64,000 nt of DNA from Sclerurus mexicanus. Taxonomy: Eukaryota > Chordata > Aves > Passeriformes > Furnariidae. A program made the position numbers and the translations under genes. The DNA is taken from positions 310,290-374,289 of the forward strand of contig VWZF01004958.1 of the NCBI GenBank assembly GCA_013396755.1, given 5' to 3'. Positions within the stretch are counted from its first letter, which is position 1. Each line of letters begins with the position of its first letter. Positions 48,401 to 58,899 of the stretch are shown one piece after another. Under the pieces are notes generated by a model. The model was given only the letters and a program-made list of their open reading frames with translations. It made no database searches and was not told the DNA's origin.

Positions 48401-51400
48401 TTTATCCAGCAACCAGGCTTTCCAGACAATCAGTTCATGCAAGACAATTTTAAGGGCAGAAAGACACCAGCATGCTGAACTTGGAAAGATATGATCTAAG
48501 AAAAGGATGAAAAAGAATAATTTTGAGGCCAACAAACAGAAGAAAAACCAGGAATCTAGAAATGACCAGTAGAATACAGAGCAAGCAGAATCACAAAGGT
48601 AGCAGTGAAGGGAAATGCAATGTAAGCCTCAAGGATCATCCTGAAATACAGAAACAACAGCCCAAACCTCAGTTGTTCTCTTCCCAGAAGGTGCAAGCAG
48701 TGTGACTTAAGATTATATTAATTTTAATTTAATCAGATGATTCCTTATGAGTCATATTCAAAGCAACATAAAACTCACCCCACAGTACAAGTGTTCTTGT
48801 GAACCCCTCTCCAGCTTTTCCTCATTCTTGCTGCTAACAACTTTCAAACGCCAGGTTACTGCTCTGGCATACCTACCACACGTACCTGTTTGGAAGGTGG
48901 GATTTGCCCCAGGATACATGTTAGGGGAATAGGCAGGAGCAGCCGCTGCATAGCCCATTGGGAAGCCAGCTGGAAGAAAGGAAAATTCACAGTTACTTTC
49001 TTGACTGACTGTGTACCCAGACTTTACTCCATAAGATTCTGCCTGCACGTGTTTTAACTGAGGTAAGCAAACAGCCTGCAATCACATCTCCTCAACTAAA
49101 GCACTGGGCTCCCCTTCTCCCAGGCCACCTGAAAGTGAGTGCGAGGTGAGAACGGTGCTTGTGACACTTTAGCTTTCTCCCCCACATCCCTGTTTCAATG
49201 AATTTCTGCTGGCCAAGTAGCTCTTAGATGAGTTGGAAAACAAAGTTCTGTGTGATTACTCTCCATTCCTCCCCTCCTCTGTGAGTTTTAAGATCTGATG
49301 TAGAGCCCGTATTTATCTGAAGGGACTTTTTTCACAAAAATAAATCCCCCAAAGTCAGAACAATTCTAACCCTCCAGATCAGAGATATCTCACACGGAAA
49401 GTACAAAGCAGTGGTAGTCCAAACCACTTGTTGAATTTGACACGGATTTGTTATTACACTTGGCATCGAGGCTCCCCAATTTCAGACAGACACTGACAGT
49501 TAACAGTACAGAGTGACTCAGAGGCACTGGCAAAATCATAGTTAAGCATTTCTACACCAGAGTACAAGAAATGCTATGGCTGAACTAATGTGATACACTG
49601 GCAAAAAAAACAGCCTTGGTAAAAACCAGTTACTTGAAAGATATGAAGCTTGTTTAGATATAGTAAATGAAATTTCTGGATTAATCGTAACTATTAATTT
49701 CCCCAGGAACTTATTTACATCATTCCAAACCATAAAGCTGAGAAATGAGGGTATTCAGAAGGATGGAGTTACTACCACATTCTATTATCAAAGTAAAAAG
49801 ATTTCAACTTCTACACATCAAAGCCACTTACTGTTTGCATATCCAGTCAGACTTAAAGCTGCTAGTTTTAAACTGCTATTCCAATTTTAAGGGCTTCTGT
49901 TTCAGTGTTCCACCCAGAGTCCTCAGCAATTACTCTTACCAATCAAGAGGAGTTCCTCAGCGCAGGACTACATATGCTAACCTAGTTTGTAAAGCACTCT
50001 GTAAACATATCAAGTGGCACACACTTGGCACTGCTATTAGGTGGACAGCATGGATAAGACTAAGAAAAGCACTAGGCTTAAAAATCAAAGTTAAAAATAA
50101 CATATCCAAGTCGTAACAACTTTTCAGAGTGTAAATAGCTCTTCAGTTTTCAAACTCATGAGCTGCCAGTGAAACCTTTAGTTCAGTTTGCACCTCACTC
50201 ACACCAAGGACACATCTGCAACAGCATGTACCCTGTAAACATTTTCAGCCCCCCTTCCTTTCCTCACAGCTTTAGCTCCAGGGTGGATGGAGCACTCTGA
50301 GCTGCTCGAGAAACAGGTCATTTGGGAAAAATGGAACTACACCAAGCAGCAGTTTTAACTTCCACACAGAACTTCCATCTGGAGGAGAACATCTGAATAT
50401 TGATTTTTTTGCTGCTGTAGACCTATCAAGAACCTAAAATAGGCCTAGTATAATATAAACTGTTATTAAATATGCAACAACTTCAGAAACACATTGCCTT
50501 TCAATAATGCATTCCACCTACTGCTGTGTTCCCTACTTTCTATTACCATGCAACCCATGTAAATGCAACAATCCTGAGTGGAGAATCTGCAGCTTTTAAA
50601 TTAGGAGAGGCAAAGAAGGGGAACTTAGTCATGCAAGTTTTTTTAAAAATACCAAAAATATAAGTCTACTTTTCCATTTAGAGAATGTGCTTTGTGTTTA
50701 TCCCAAAACCCTAAAGCCTGAACTAGGCAGCTTAGCAAACTGGTGGTGTAGCACATCATTGACTAAGCTGAATTTAAGGGTCACAGTTGTGTAAACTGAT
50801 GAACTGACTGCTGTAATGGAGAATTTTGGGTAACCAACTTGCAGGATGACATTTAAGGCACTTCTGTAACAATTCTACTTCAATTCCACATATTTTAGTT
50901 ATGCAGACTAGTACTTACATAATTCAATATACAGTCGAGTATGTGCAACAGGAGAATAAAAGATCAGAAGTGGCGGTGTTGTTTAAATTGCTATTTATGA
51001 ATCTACAGTAGTGTATTTCCAAAGTAAATTAAGGTATGATTCCGTTTAGTACAAAAAAGAGCTCAATGCAATGTGTAACTGGTTATAAGTACAAATGAAA
51101 CCCTGGTTAATATAACTGTGAATTTTAGAAAATGAATAGAGCTAAAAATACAGCTTTATATTCAAATAATACATAATATTCTCTATCTAAAGCAAAACAA
51201 AGTCCTGAAAAAGCAATCTATTATAAATATAGAAACAACTGTCCCATAAACAGTATTAATTAGTAAACCTCTGCTGCTTGCCTTACTGTAAAATTACTGC
51301 AGCCCTTGTAACTCAGACAGTTAGAGAGAGTAAAATCATCCTGCGGGACTTATGGTTACACAGCATCAGTTTTACAATTTATTACTGCACCACTCCAGTC

Positions 51401-52546
51401 ACTCAATAGACTTCAAAACATTGCAACACACTTTGTCTTTTCCCCTTATAAACATTGGAGAAATCAAGAAATGGACACTAGCTTGAGGAACCTGAAAAGC
51501 GAAAAATAAAATTAAAATGTTTGGAGACAATCAGTCAACAATAAAGAGAATTCATTCATGCACCAGTATTTAGAAGGAGGAACAGAGAAAAGCAGAACAT
51601 GAGAATATGACCTCTAGTGCATTACCTAAGCTGAAAAACAAATTTAAGAGCAGTAAATACCAGTAGGAAAATAGAGTACAGCTACCAAGAATATAAACAG
51701 TAACAGCAGAGAGTAATCTCTAACTCCCAACACAGACACCAAATAAATCACAAAAAACCTCAGCTGTAAAAACTGGAAAAGTTTAGCTTCTTATGAAATC
51801 TATAAAATCTGAGCTGAAAGACCCCCCAGGCTCTCCCAGGATGGCAATTCCCTGATGTCACCAGAAAACAAGACAGCATCAAGACACGCTACTTGAAACA
51901 CCTCCCAGAGGCACACAGGCTTCTCTTCGGCCTTCCCGGCCAAAATATAATTTTGCCTCATCCAACTCTTAGACTGTGGGGACAACAGCACTGAAACCTG
52001 CTTGCACACAGGCTAGGAGATGAGGGGAAAAAACCCTGTTGAGAAACTGAAAGTTGAGAAACAGATACAGCAAGAAAGACATTTAATTTCTGTTTCAAAA
52101 ACATTTTTGGCCATTTTCTTGGTCCTACTCTTGATGCTATGCTTTGGGCAGTCATAAAACAGAGAGCATGAACAAAAATTAGAGGACAGAGAGGTTAACA
52201 GTGACAGTCAAGCAGCAGCAGAAATAGACTGACTCCTCTTCTTGCAGGGCACAATTATTAGAGCTCCTAAAATAAGCTGCTTTGGAAGAGATACTGAAGT
52301 TAGAAATATAACAGAAGAAATAACATCACTCTTGAAATGTCACTTTTCAAATTTAAAGACAATCCCACCTCGATTCTAAAACAGATTTACATGAGGCATT
52401 GTTAAGCATTATTAAGCGACTATTTCTTCTTGATTATAAGCAAAGAGCAGAACTGAAAGTCATTATTGTTACTTACCTGGATAACCAATTCCTTTGGCAT
52501 TTGCATAGGGAACCCCAGAAGATCCAGGGCTATACACAGGATTCAT
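42387..52546 (-). CDS. FAM168B: FAM168B (MANI), myelin-associated neurite-outgrowth inhibitor, 195 residues
   Basis: Five coding exons (52546-52477, 48969-48886, 45065-44923, 43965-43788, 42499-42387) splice with consistent phases into 195 codons plus TGA, the length of the human protein. It is rich in Pro, Tyr, Ala and Thr. It begins MNPVYSPGSSGVPYANAKG, contains two mildly hydrophobic segments (about residues 24-44 and 140-162, the latter GVTMGMVAGTTMAMSAGT) and ends GTPTYSYVPPQW. MANI is a neuronal membrane protein reported to limit neurite outgrowth and to interact with CDC27. The sequence is almost unchanged from what I recall of the mammalian protein, so strong constraint is likely. The start ATG lies 11 bases into its exon, so the 5' UTR comes from an upstream exon, probably in the CpG island near 58.3 kb. 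The neighbours, ARHGEF4 and the island, match human order. Confidence 0.96.
42500..43787 (-). other. FAM168B: FAM168B intron (1.3 kb)
   Basis: Bounded by donor gtttgt and acceptor attccag on the minus strand. No other exon or repeat is recognised. Confidence 0.85.
43788..43965 (-). CDS. FAM168B: FAM168B fourth coding exon
   Basis: This 178-base exon is entered in phase 0 after ctcccaacag and ends one base into a Gly codon. It encodes QGTYYTQPLYAAPPHVIHHT, the Pro-rich AP-IPPPRGN segment and the second hydrophobic stretch (GVTMGMVAGTTMAMSA). Confidence 0.96.
43966..44922 (-). other. FAM168B: FAM168B intron (0.96 kb)
   Basis: Unique AT-rich sequence with no recognised element, between donor gtaccc and acceptor caacag on the minus strand. 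Confidence 0.85.
44923..45065 (-). CDS. FAM168B: FAM168B third coding exon
   Basis: This 143-base exon encodes YTPGTPYKVSCSPTSGAVPP and continues to SAYPQQNPYAQ, the Tyr/Pro-rich middle of the protein. The acceptor is tgtttcag and the donor gtaccc. Confidence 0.96.
45066..48885 (-). other. FAM168B: FAM168B intron (3.8 kb)
   Basis: AT-rich and mostly unique. It contains a perfect 10-bp inverted repeat at 46229-46257 and nothing else I can name. Confidence 0.8.
46229..46257. repeat. Perfect 10-bp inverted repeat, 9-base loop
   Basis: GTACAATTCC and GGAATTGTAC are exact reverse complements flanking nine bases inside a FAM168B intron. The palindrome could fold in RNA or bind a dimeric protein. 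No known family is evident. Confidence 0.5.
48886..48969 (-). CDS. FAM168B: FAM168B second coding exon
   Basis: This 84-base exon completes a split Ala codon and encodes GFPMGYAAAAPAYSPNMYPG then ANPTFQT, the first hydrophobic segment. The acceptor is ttcttccag and the donor gtacgt. Confidence 0.96.
48970..52476 (-). other. FAM168B: FAM168B intron (3.5 kb)
   Basis: AT-rich intron with donor gtaagt and acceptor cttccag on the minus strand. No repeat or RNA gene is recognised. Confidence 0.8.
52477..52546 (-). CDS. FAM168B: FAM168B first coding exon
   Basis: This exon encodes MNPVYSPGSSGVPYANAKG then IGYP and ends one base into an Ala codon. The exon itself starts at 52557 after tcccatttcag, giving 11 bases of 5' UTR before the ATG (gaaatcATGa, a moderate Kozak context). 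Confidence 0.96.
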
Positions 52547-53479
52547 GATTTCAGTAACTGAAATGGGAAATGAAGAAAATCGGTGTTGACTTAAGTATAT
52601 AGGGAAAGTTTGAAATCTAAGCAACTACTGTGAAATTGGAAATTGGGGAAGTGTATTGGAAGAAAAAGTAACGGAGGAAAAAGCAGCAATTCCACTACTC
52701 ATCAACATTAAAACCGTAGCCACGAGCAGCAGAGAATCACTGCAGAAATAAAATTTTAAAGCATCCCAAGCCTGGATCAGCTAGAGAATGCCTCAGGAAT
52801 GAAACATTCCCTGTTGTGGAGCTTGCTTTCAAAATATTTCCATCACCCAGAATTCCCCCAGGTGCACAATCGCAGAGCCCACTGCAGGAGCTCAGATGGG
52901 TTGGACTTCTCCCCTCATGCCATCTATCACTCACTCATCCATCTACCATCTATCACTCTTGGCCTGTTCCCCTTTGGTTCACGAAGCCCCTTGCCAAGGG
53001 AAGAAAATACTTACGGTCTATTCCTACTGGCATTTCAAGCCTGGGATTCCAGTCCTTTACCAACACTAAATCATCAACCATCAACAGCCCAAGTACTACA
53101 GAAGGAAGTGGCAAAAGACTCTGTGTATTTAGACAGCCAGCCCACATTTATTTCTTTGTTTACTTGCTGCCAAGTTCTTCAGAACCTGTGAGAGGCTGAC
53201 AGTTGTGTCCAGTCCTTTCTGAATGATGCATTCATATACCAAAAAGGTACCTGCAGCTAACAACCACCACAGGAACAAAACCAAATTCCCAGTTTTAAAA
53301 AGAACCTTCTAAATAAACAGCATGGAAAGTAAAATGGCATTGAAGATGATTCTCAAGTGGCTCATACAGGAGTACTGTTTGCAATTATTTTTCCAGCATT
53401 TTAGAAAAAAACCCTCGTATTTAAACCTCAGTATCTTCAATTATCTGATCTTCTGCATGTATTTACAGATTAAGCACAT

Positions 53480-53714
53480 CTAAAGGGATGTTTAGGCTGG
53501 GTATTAGGGAAAGGTTTTTCCTCCAGAGAGTAGGCAAGCACTGGACCAGGCTCACCAGAGAAGTGGTCATGGCACCACACCTGACGGGGCTCAAGAAGCG
53601 TTTGGACAATGCTCTCAGGCACACGGTGTGACTCTTGGGAATGGTCCTGTGCAGGGCCAGGAGCTGGACTTTGATGTTCCTTGTGGATCCCTTCCAGCTC
53701 AGATATTCTGTGAT
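53480..53714 (+). mobile_element. CR1 LINE fragment, 3' end, plus orientation
   Basis: The sequence shows the CR1 3' body (ggctgggtattagggaaagg, gtttggacaatgctctcagg) and ends in cagctcagatattctgtgat, the CR1 terminal signature. It is 5'-truncated and substituted. It matches the 15.9-kb fragment closely block for block, in opposite orientation, so both derive from one subfamily. Confidence 0.85.
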
Positions 53715-53865
53715 CCTTCCTGCAACACCCAGTTTTTCACTACAAAAAGCCTCCAGCAGCAAGACAGAAAGGCACCCTGTGAAAGCAAACTTTCTTATTA
53801 ACTCTTAATAGCTAATACTTGAGTCACTTCCTCTTCTACATCTCGAGCTGCTGTCTTACTTAAAC

Positions 53866-53905
53866 CAGCAGGGTGTTAAGCAGTTTAACACAGTTTAACC
53901 GGATT
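53866..53905. repeat. TTAA-rich patch, third copy
   Basis: Four TTAA cores lie within 40 bases (cttaaacc, gttaagc, tttaacac, tttaacc), resembling the patches at 9.75 and 17.55 kb. It is short enough that chance is possible. Confidence 0.25.
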
Positions 53906-56900
53906 TTGTAAATAAAGTTTAGGAAACAAGAAAGTCTAATTATACATGTGTTACCTTAGTTACAGGACACGTTACGGCAAGAACCCAAGTGGAATTTATC
54001 AGTATAGCTGCACTGATAAATGTATGGTAAGTGACTCCATGAAGCATAAATAGTTTGCTTTTTAAAGCAATGCTAAAACCAGCTCTGTGCCAAGAGTTTC
54101 AGCAGTACCCAGTATACAACAGAAGAGCCATTCGTGCAAAATTAGAAAATCAAAGTGCTATTGGAAAGTTTATCATCAGGTTTCACAAAACACTCAAAGT
54201 CAATATAAGAGAACTACAAGATTTTACCAGTTTTTTTGATTACCCTCCACTTTGCAGTAATACTAACTTAAACAGAATTGCCTTTTCCCCCCCCTCAGAT
54301 TCATACTTGATTACATATCAAGACATATCAAGACAACTGTGTATTCAAAGACTGAGTTAAAAAACAAACAACCTGGCAATTACATCGCTTAGTATGAATA
54401 AAGTTCCCCAGAGCAGCATGTTTAAATCACCTGACCCACATCAAAAAGTGCCATTTGACACAAATCTCTTTGGAAATGTTCTACAGCAAACTATACTTCA
54501 AGTACGAAGTGCTATTTTCCACTGAAGCCCCATGGAGTTCGAGCAGCAATAACTCTGCTGTGCCATAATCAACAGGTGTATTTTGCTGGACAGTGTTTTG
54601 TTGTAGCAAGGCTGCTCTTTTCTCCCATTCTTTCTCCAGTGTACCTTCCTCTCTAAAAAAAGGACTCTGATTTACTTGAAAACTTTCAGTCTGCTCCCTT
54701 AATAATTCCTGCATTTCCCTCTCATTTGCACCTCTGCTCCTCTTTCAATGTTGATTCTGTCACATTTTGTCTCTGAACTTAGATGTCCAAGCTTCACTTT
54801 GGTCTCAGCATTTCCCAGGGGTGGGGTAAAAGTCTTAATTAAGGAGGTGGATAAACCTTTCCACTCAAAGAAAACAGCACTCTCCCACACCATCATATCC
54901 CTACGTGTCCTGCTCCTCCTTGTATTCTCTACAGGAATCAGGAGGAGAGAAGACCCTGTAACACTCACCACCCTGAATGGCAGTGAGAAGAAAGAAGACT
55001 GTCAGCTGGAAAATCAGCAAGGGCCTTCTGTAAATATTTAGGTAAAATACATAAAAACGCCCCCAGCTATTACAAGTATTAGTAGTCAATGACTACAGAA
55101 CAGAAGGACATTCACTATGGGGGATGACTTAAAGATAAGCCACACAAAGCTGAAGAGGTACAGAAAACGAATAAAAAAGGTCAGACAAGAACTGATCTCA
55201 TAGGAAGTGCAGATTGAGAGAGAGGAATTCCACTTAAATAAGGGTAAAAAAACCTATGGCACTGGGACCCTCAAGCTGCCTCTTCCTGGAAACAATGTCC
55301 CCTTCCACTTCAAAGGCATCCACACACATTAATCCACCGGGGGCTGGACAGACGATTTGGAGAGATACTTACTTTCACCCTCTAGCTGTCACCACTGACA
55401 GACAATTCAGGAGCCACCAGCCCACACAAAGTGCTCAGAGTCTTTGTAACACAGACAAAACGACAGATCACTTCTAATTAAACATAATTATTTTCGGGTC
55501 TTCTCTGAAGGACCCAACATGTGTAATTGTAATTACACAGTACTACGCAGTGGCTGCAACCATCTCACTCTTACCGTAATTTTACTTGGAAGGGCATCTG
55601 TTATATTGAAATGTGGAACCTTAAAGTCCACTTTCCTGGAACGCTTCAAGTCCACATCAAACACTTGGGAAACCAGTATGAAGCGAACCCGAAGAATCAT
55701 GCCTTTCAACTGCCTTGTTGGCATTCCCTCCAAAGCATTCTTATGTTAATGGACATGCAAATAAGTGTCTACTGTGCATCATCTGTATATAAATTGCACA
55801 AAGTAAACTGTACAAGAATTACTCTTTCAGCTGAAATGAAGGCAATCGTACTTATTAAAGATGCTCTGACTAAAGACCATGCAAGGATGCTTGGGAAGTG
55901 CAAACGCTTCACCTTTCACTCTTGCCAAAGCCAGGCAACTAAACTCAGTTTTGAGCAGGCTTAAATCTCATCTTGATAGAGATACCAGGACAATCATTCT
56001 CCTCTTAAATCCACATTTTGGGAAGCTGAGCTCAAAGGCCAACTCTTAATGCTGAAGCTTTACCACTCCCAATTGGATCTCTTCTGCACACAGCTTTTCC
56101 TGCTACATTCGAAACATGGCATTTCTAGGAAATTCTGCTTCTAAAATCGTTTCACAGAGATGCAAACCCCCACAGATCAACACAAATACTGCAGGACAAA
56201 CTACACATTCCTTTGTAAGAGATGTATTTTCTTACTATTGATTTTCAAAGTTGTGCAGAAACACTATGAGAACAAGATCTACTCAAAGTCGCTTTGTGCT
56301 CATTTTATGACAACTCCATCACAAGAGTTGTGGAAGACTCTCCAAGTACCTTGCCTAAAGCACACCACTGTGGTCCATTAATGCTTTCCTCCTTGGAACT
56401 CAAGCAGACTCACACTAAGTCACTGTAGCGTTTAACATCTACCCATCCTGGAACACTTTCAGAATGCCACTTGCTATGAAACTGCATAAACAGCCCAGTT
56501 TCCACTTACAAAGTTAATTACCATCTCAGTAACATTCTATATTTTACCCATTTGACATCCAGTCAAAGCTTAATAGAACTAAGATTTCTAAGTGCCCGGT
56601 AGTTTGTAATGTAAAAGAAGTAATTTCCACTGCTAAGGAGTGAAGAAAACAGTTCATGACACTTCAGCTCTTCAAATAACTGACAATTATTAAAGTCTCA
56701 GTTACTTTTCCTTAAAACTTCAGCCACCAAAACAGGCTGGTTGATGCAAATCCGAGGCCAAGTAACAGGCACTTTAGTCACAATTAGTTTAAAAGATGGG
56801 GTTTGTATCAGCAGCATGTAAGACTTCCTAAAGACCAAGAGTTTTTTGGATACAGGATTGCTGTATTTTCCATCTACCAGCTTGAGAGAACTGAGACTCA

Positions 56901-58189
56901 TCACCAAATGCCTCAGACAGCAGTGGTTCCAGTGCAAGGAAGGGAGCAAGACTGGACAGTAACAGTACAAACTGAGGTTGCAGAATCACAGCCTGGAAAA
57001 GGACAATTTAACAACTGCCCAAAGTTCACACATAAAGTAAAATACAGAGCTGAAAACATCATTCCCATACAAGTCTGACTCCCCTGCTCAAGTTACAAGA
57101 TGTTCTTGTCATAAAAGAGAAAGAATAAGAGAGCTGCAATCACGCTCTATGTTTTGTGAGTAAGCCTTTTTAATAAGACTAAAAAGGAATGGAACAGTTT
57201 AGGCTTATTAATCCCTTTTAATGAATACAATTCTCATCGGTAAGCCTGTCCTCCCAGGGGTTGTTATGGAGAGTTTTGTGTGTAAAATACACACACATTA
57301 ACACCAACACTACTTGTACCCAATATCAGTAGGGACAGAGACAACAAAATAATACAGCGAAGACTCAACAGTTCCATGTCACTCACAAGAGGAAAACACA
57401 CACAAAAAATTAATACTAAGATCCTGCTTGTGATCCAACTTCACTTGTACATTAGGGGCATTGCTCTACTATTCAAAAAACCCAAGAACATTAACGAAAC
57501 CTTTTTTCCTTCAAAAAATCTTCTACCTATGGAAACATTAAACAAAATGCCTGGCATTTCTCAAAGCCTACAATTTCTGTCGTTGCTATGGCACAAGGGG
57601 ATAGAAGTCGTCATCTCGAATCCTCACATCTCCTGTAAAACTTTGAGTTCATGGACATTCTCATCTCAAACAAGTCCTCAAATCATCAGCTCCTCACTGC
57701 AAGAACCTCAGAAGCCTGTCTACTGCCAAATCTGAGGGAAGTTAATCAACTATTAGAAACAGAGAAAGAAAAATCAAAGTGGAAGAATCAAACTCTACTA
57801 AATGCACAAATCATATTCGCAACTTTTCAGTTAAATCCTACACATTTTTTCCTTAATGTTCAGATCATTCTATATTCCTTTTTAAAATAACACGAAACCG
57901 TCACAAGTTCACAACTGAGGCAGAACTTCCAGAAGACTCTTAATTCCTGCTCCTTTTTAACCTGAAAGCTTTAGTGTGTAATTACCCCCCCCCAAACGCA
58001 CAGGTCGGAAGGCGCGTGTTGTCTGAGCATGGAGGTTTTATGACACGGACAATTACACATCTCCCATTAAAATCACCCCAGAGCAGACACAGAGTCTGCT
58101 CACATTAGGCAACACGCAACACATGAGGCGCCTCAACGTTTAAAACCAAATTAAGTCCAGCTGAGAGCGGTGTGCCTCCCCTCGCCTTC

Positions 58190-58800
58190 TCCCTTTCTCC
58201 CAGCGCCCGTGTCACCATTCCCCCGCGCTGTCCCTGCCTCCCCCCGACCCACCGAAGCGCTGCCGGCGCGCTCCGCACCTCTCCCCGCCGGCAGCGCCGC
58301 GGGCGGGCCGCGGTCCCNGTGCGTGGGCGCGTGCGCAGAGCGCGCCCCTGCGTGCGCGGCCCCGGGGGGACGGGGCGGCGCAGAGGCCGCGCCGTGACGT
58401 CACTTCCGCCGCAGCGGCCGCGCCCCCCCCCACGCCGTGACTGGGGAGAGAGCAATTAGAAATTAAATTAATTTACACGGACAAGTCAATCAGGCAGCGG
58501 GGGCCGTTCCCAGCGCTGCTGTGGGGCGCACGCGGGGCCCGCGGTGCCGGCCCGTTCCGTGCGGCCCCTCTGGTTCTTAGGTTGTTTTTAAAGCCGGGCG
58601 CTGCAGAGGACGTGGCTGGAACGCTGTAAAGAACTTTCGAACCCAGCTGTTCAGCAGTCTCCGGAGGCAGCCCGGGCAGAGAGGGCTTGCCCCCGAAGCT
58701 GATGCACAAAGAGCGTTAGTTCAGGGCCGCTCCTGCCCGGCCCCGCGGCCGGCGCTGCCACTGGGGCACTGCCGGTGCCGCAGCAAACACGTTGGTAATT
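58190..58800. promoter_or_regulatory. FAM168B: CpG island with FAM168B promoter and presumed 5' UTR exon
   Basis: This is a strong CpG-dense block (one ambiguous base at 58318), interrupted by an AT-rich segment at 58455-58490. It lies about 5.7 kb upstream of the first coding exon, the usual position of the non-coding first exon. Several GT donors are possible on the minus strand (near 58278 and 58247), so I do not choose one. The CRE and ETS-like sites at 58395-58408 would be just upstream of a minus-strand start. Confidence 0.7.
58395..58408. promoter_or_regulatory. CRE palindrome with adjoining ETS-type site
   Basis: A perfect TGACGTCA (58395-58402) overlaps CACTTCCG (58401-58408), whose complement CGGAAGTG is the ETS/GABP core. 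The pair is common in housekeeping promoters. CREB/ATF and ETS binding is predicted from the motifs only. Confidence 0.6.
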
Positions 58801-58827
58801 GGCCTGGGCTGCGCAGGAATATATAAA
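58797..58827 (+). promoter_or_regulatory. Rightward CCAAT/TATA promoter candidate
   Basis: An inverted CCAAT box (ATTGG, about 58797-58801) precedes a canonical TATATAAA at 58820-58827, on the far shoulder of the FAM168B island. The expected start is near 58850, pointing away from FAM168B. No coding exon is seen downstream within the window, so the product could be a non-coding RNA or a distant spliced gene. Confidence 0.35.
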
Positions 58828-58855
58828 GCAGTGTGCTGCCAGAGCCGCAATCCGA

Positions 58856-58886
58856 GCTCTTACGCCCCGGCAGCACGTGTAAGAGC
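58856..58886. repeat. 8-bp inverted repeat around an E-box
   Basis: GCTCTTAC and GTAAGAGC are exact reverse complements with a 15-base loop, and CACGTG (58874-58879) overlaps the right arm. It sits where a transcript from the TATA box at 58820 would begin. Confidence 0.4.
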
Positions 58887-58899
58887 CAATTGCTATCTG

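Larger units (their letters stand above)
52558..58280 (-). other. FAM168B: FAM168B first intron (about 5.7 kb)
   Basis: This lies between the first coding exon and the presumed non-coding exon in the CpG island. It contains a short catc/actc tetranucleotide-like patch at 52918-52960, a CR1 fragment at 53480-53714 and a TTAA-rich patch at about 53866-53905. No coding exon is recognised. The upper boundary depends on where the 5' UTR exon ends. Confidence 0.65.
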
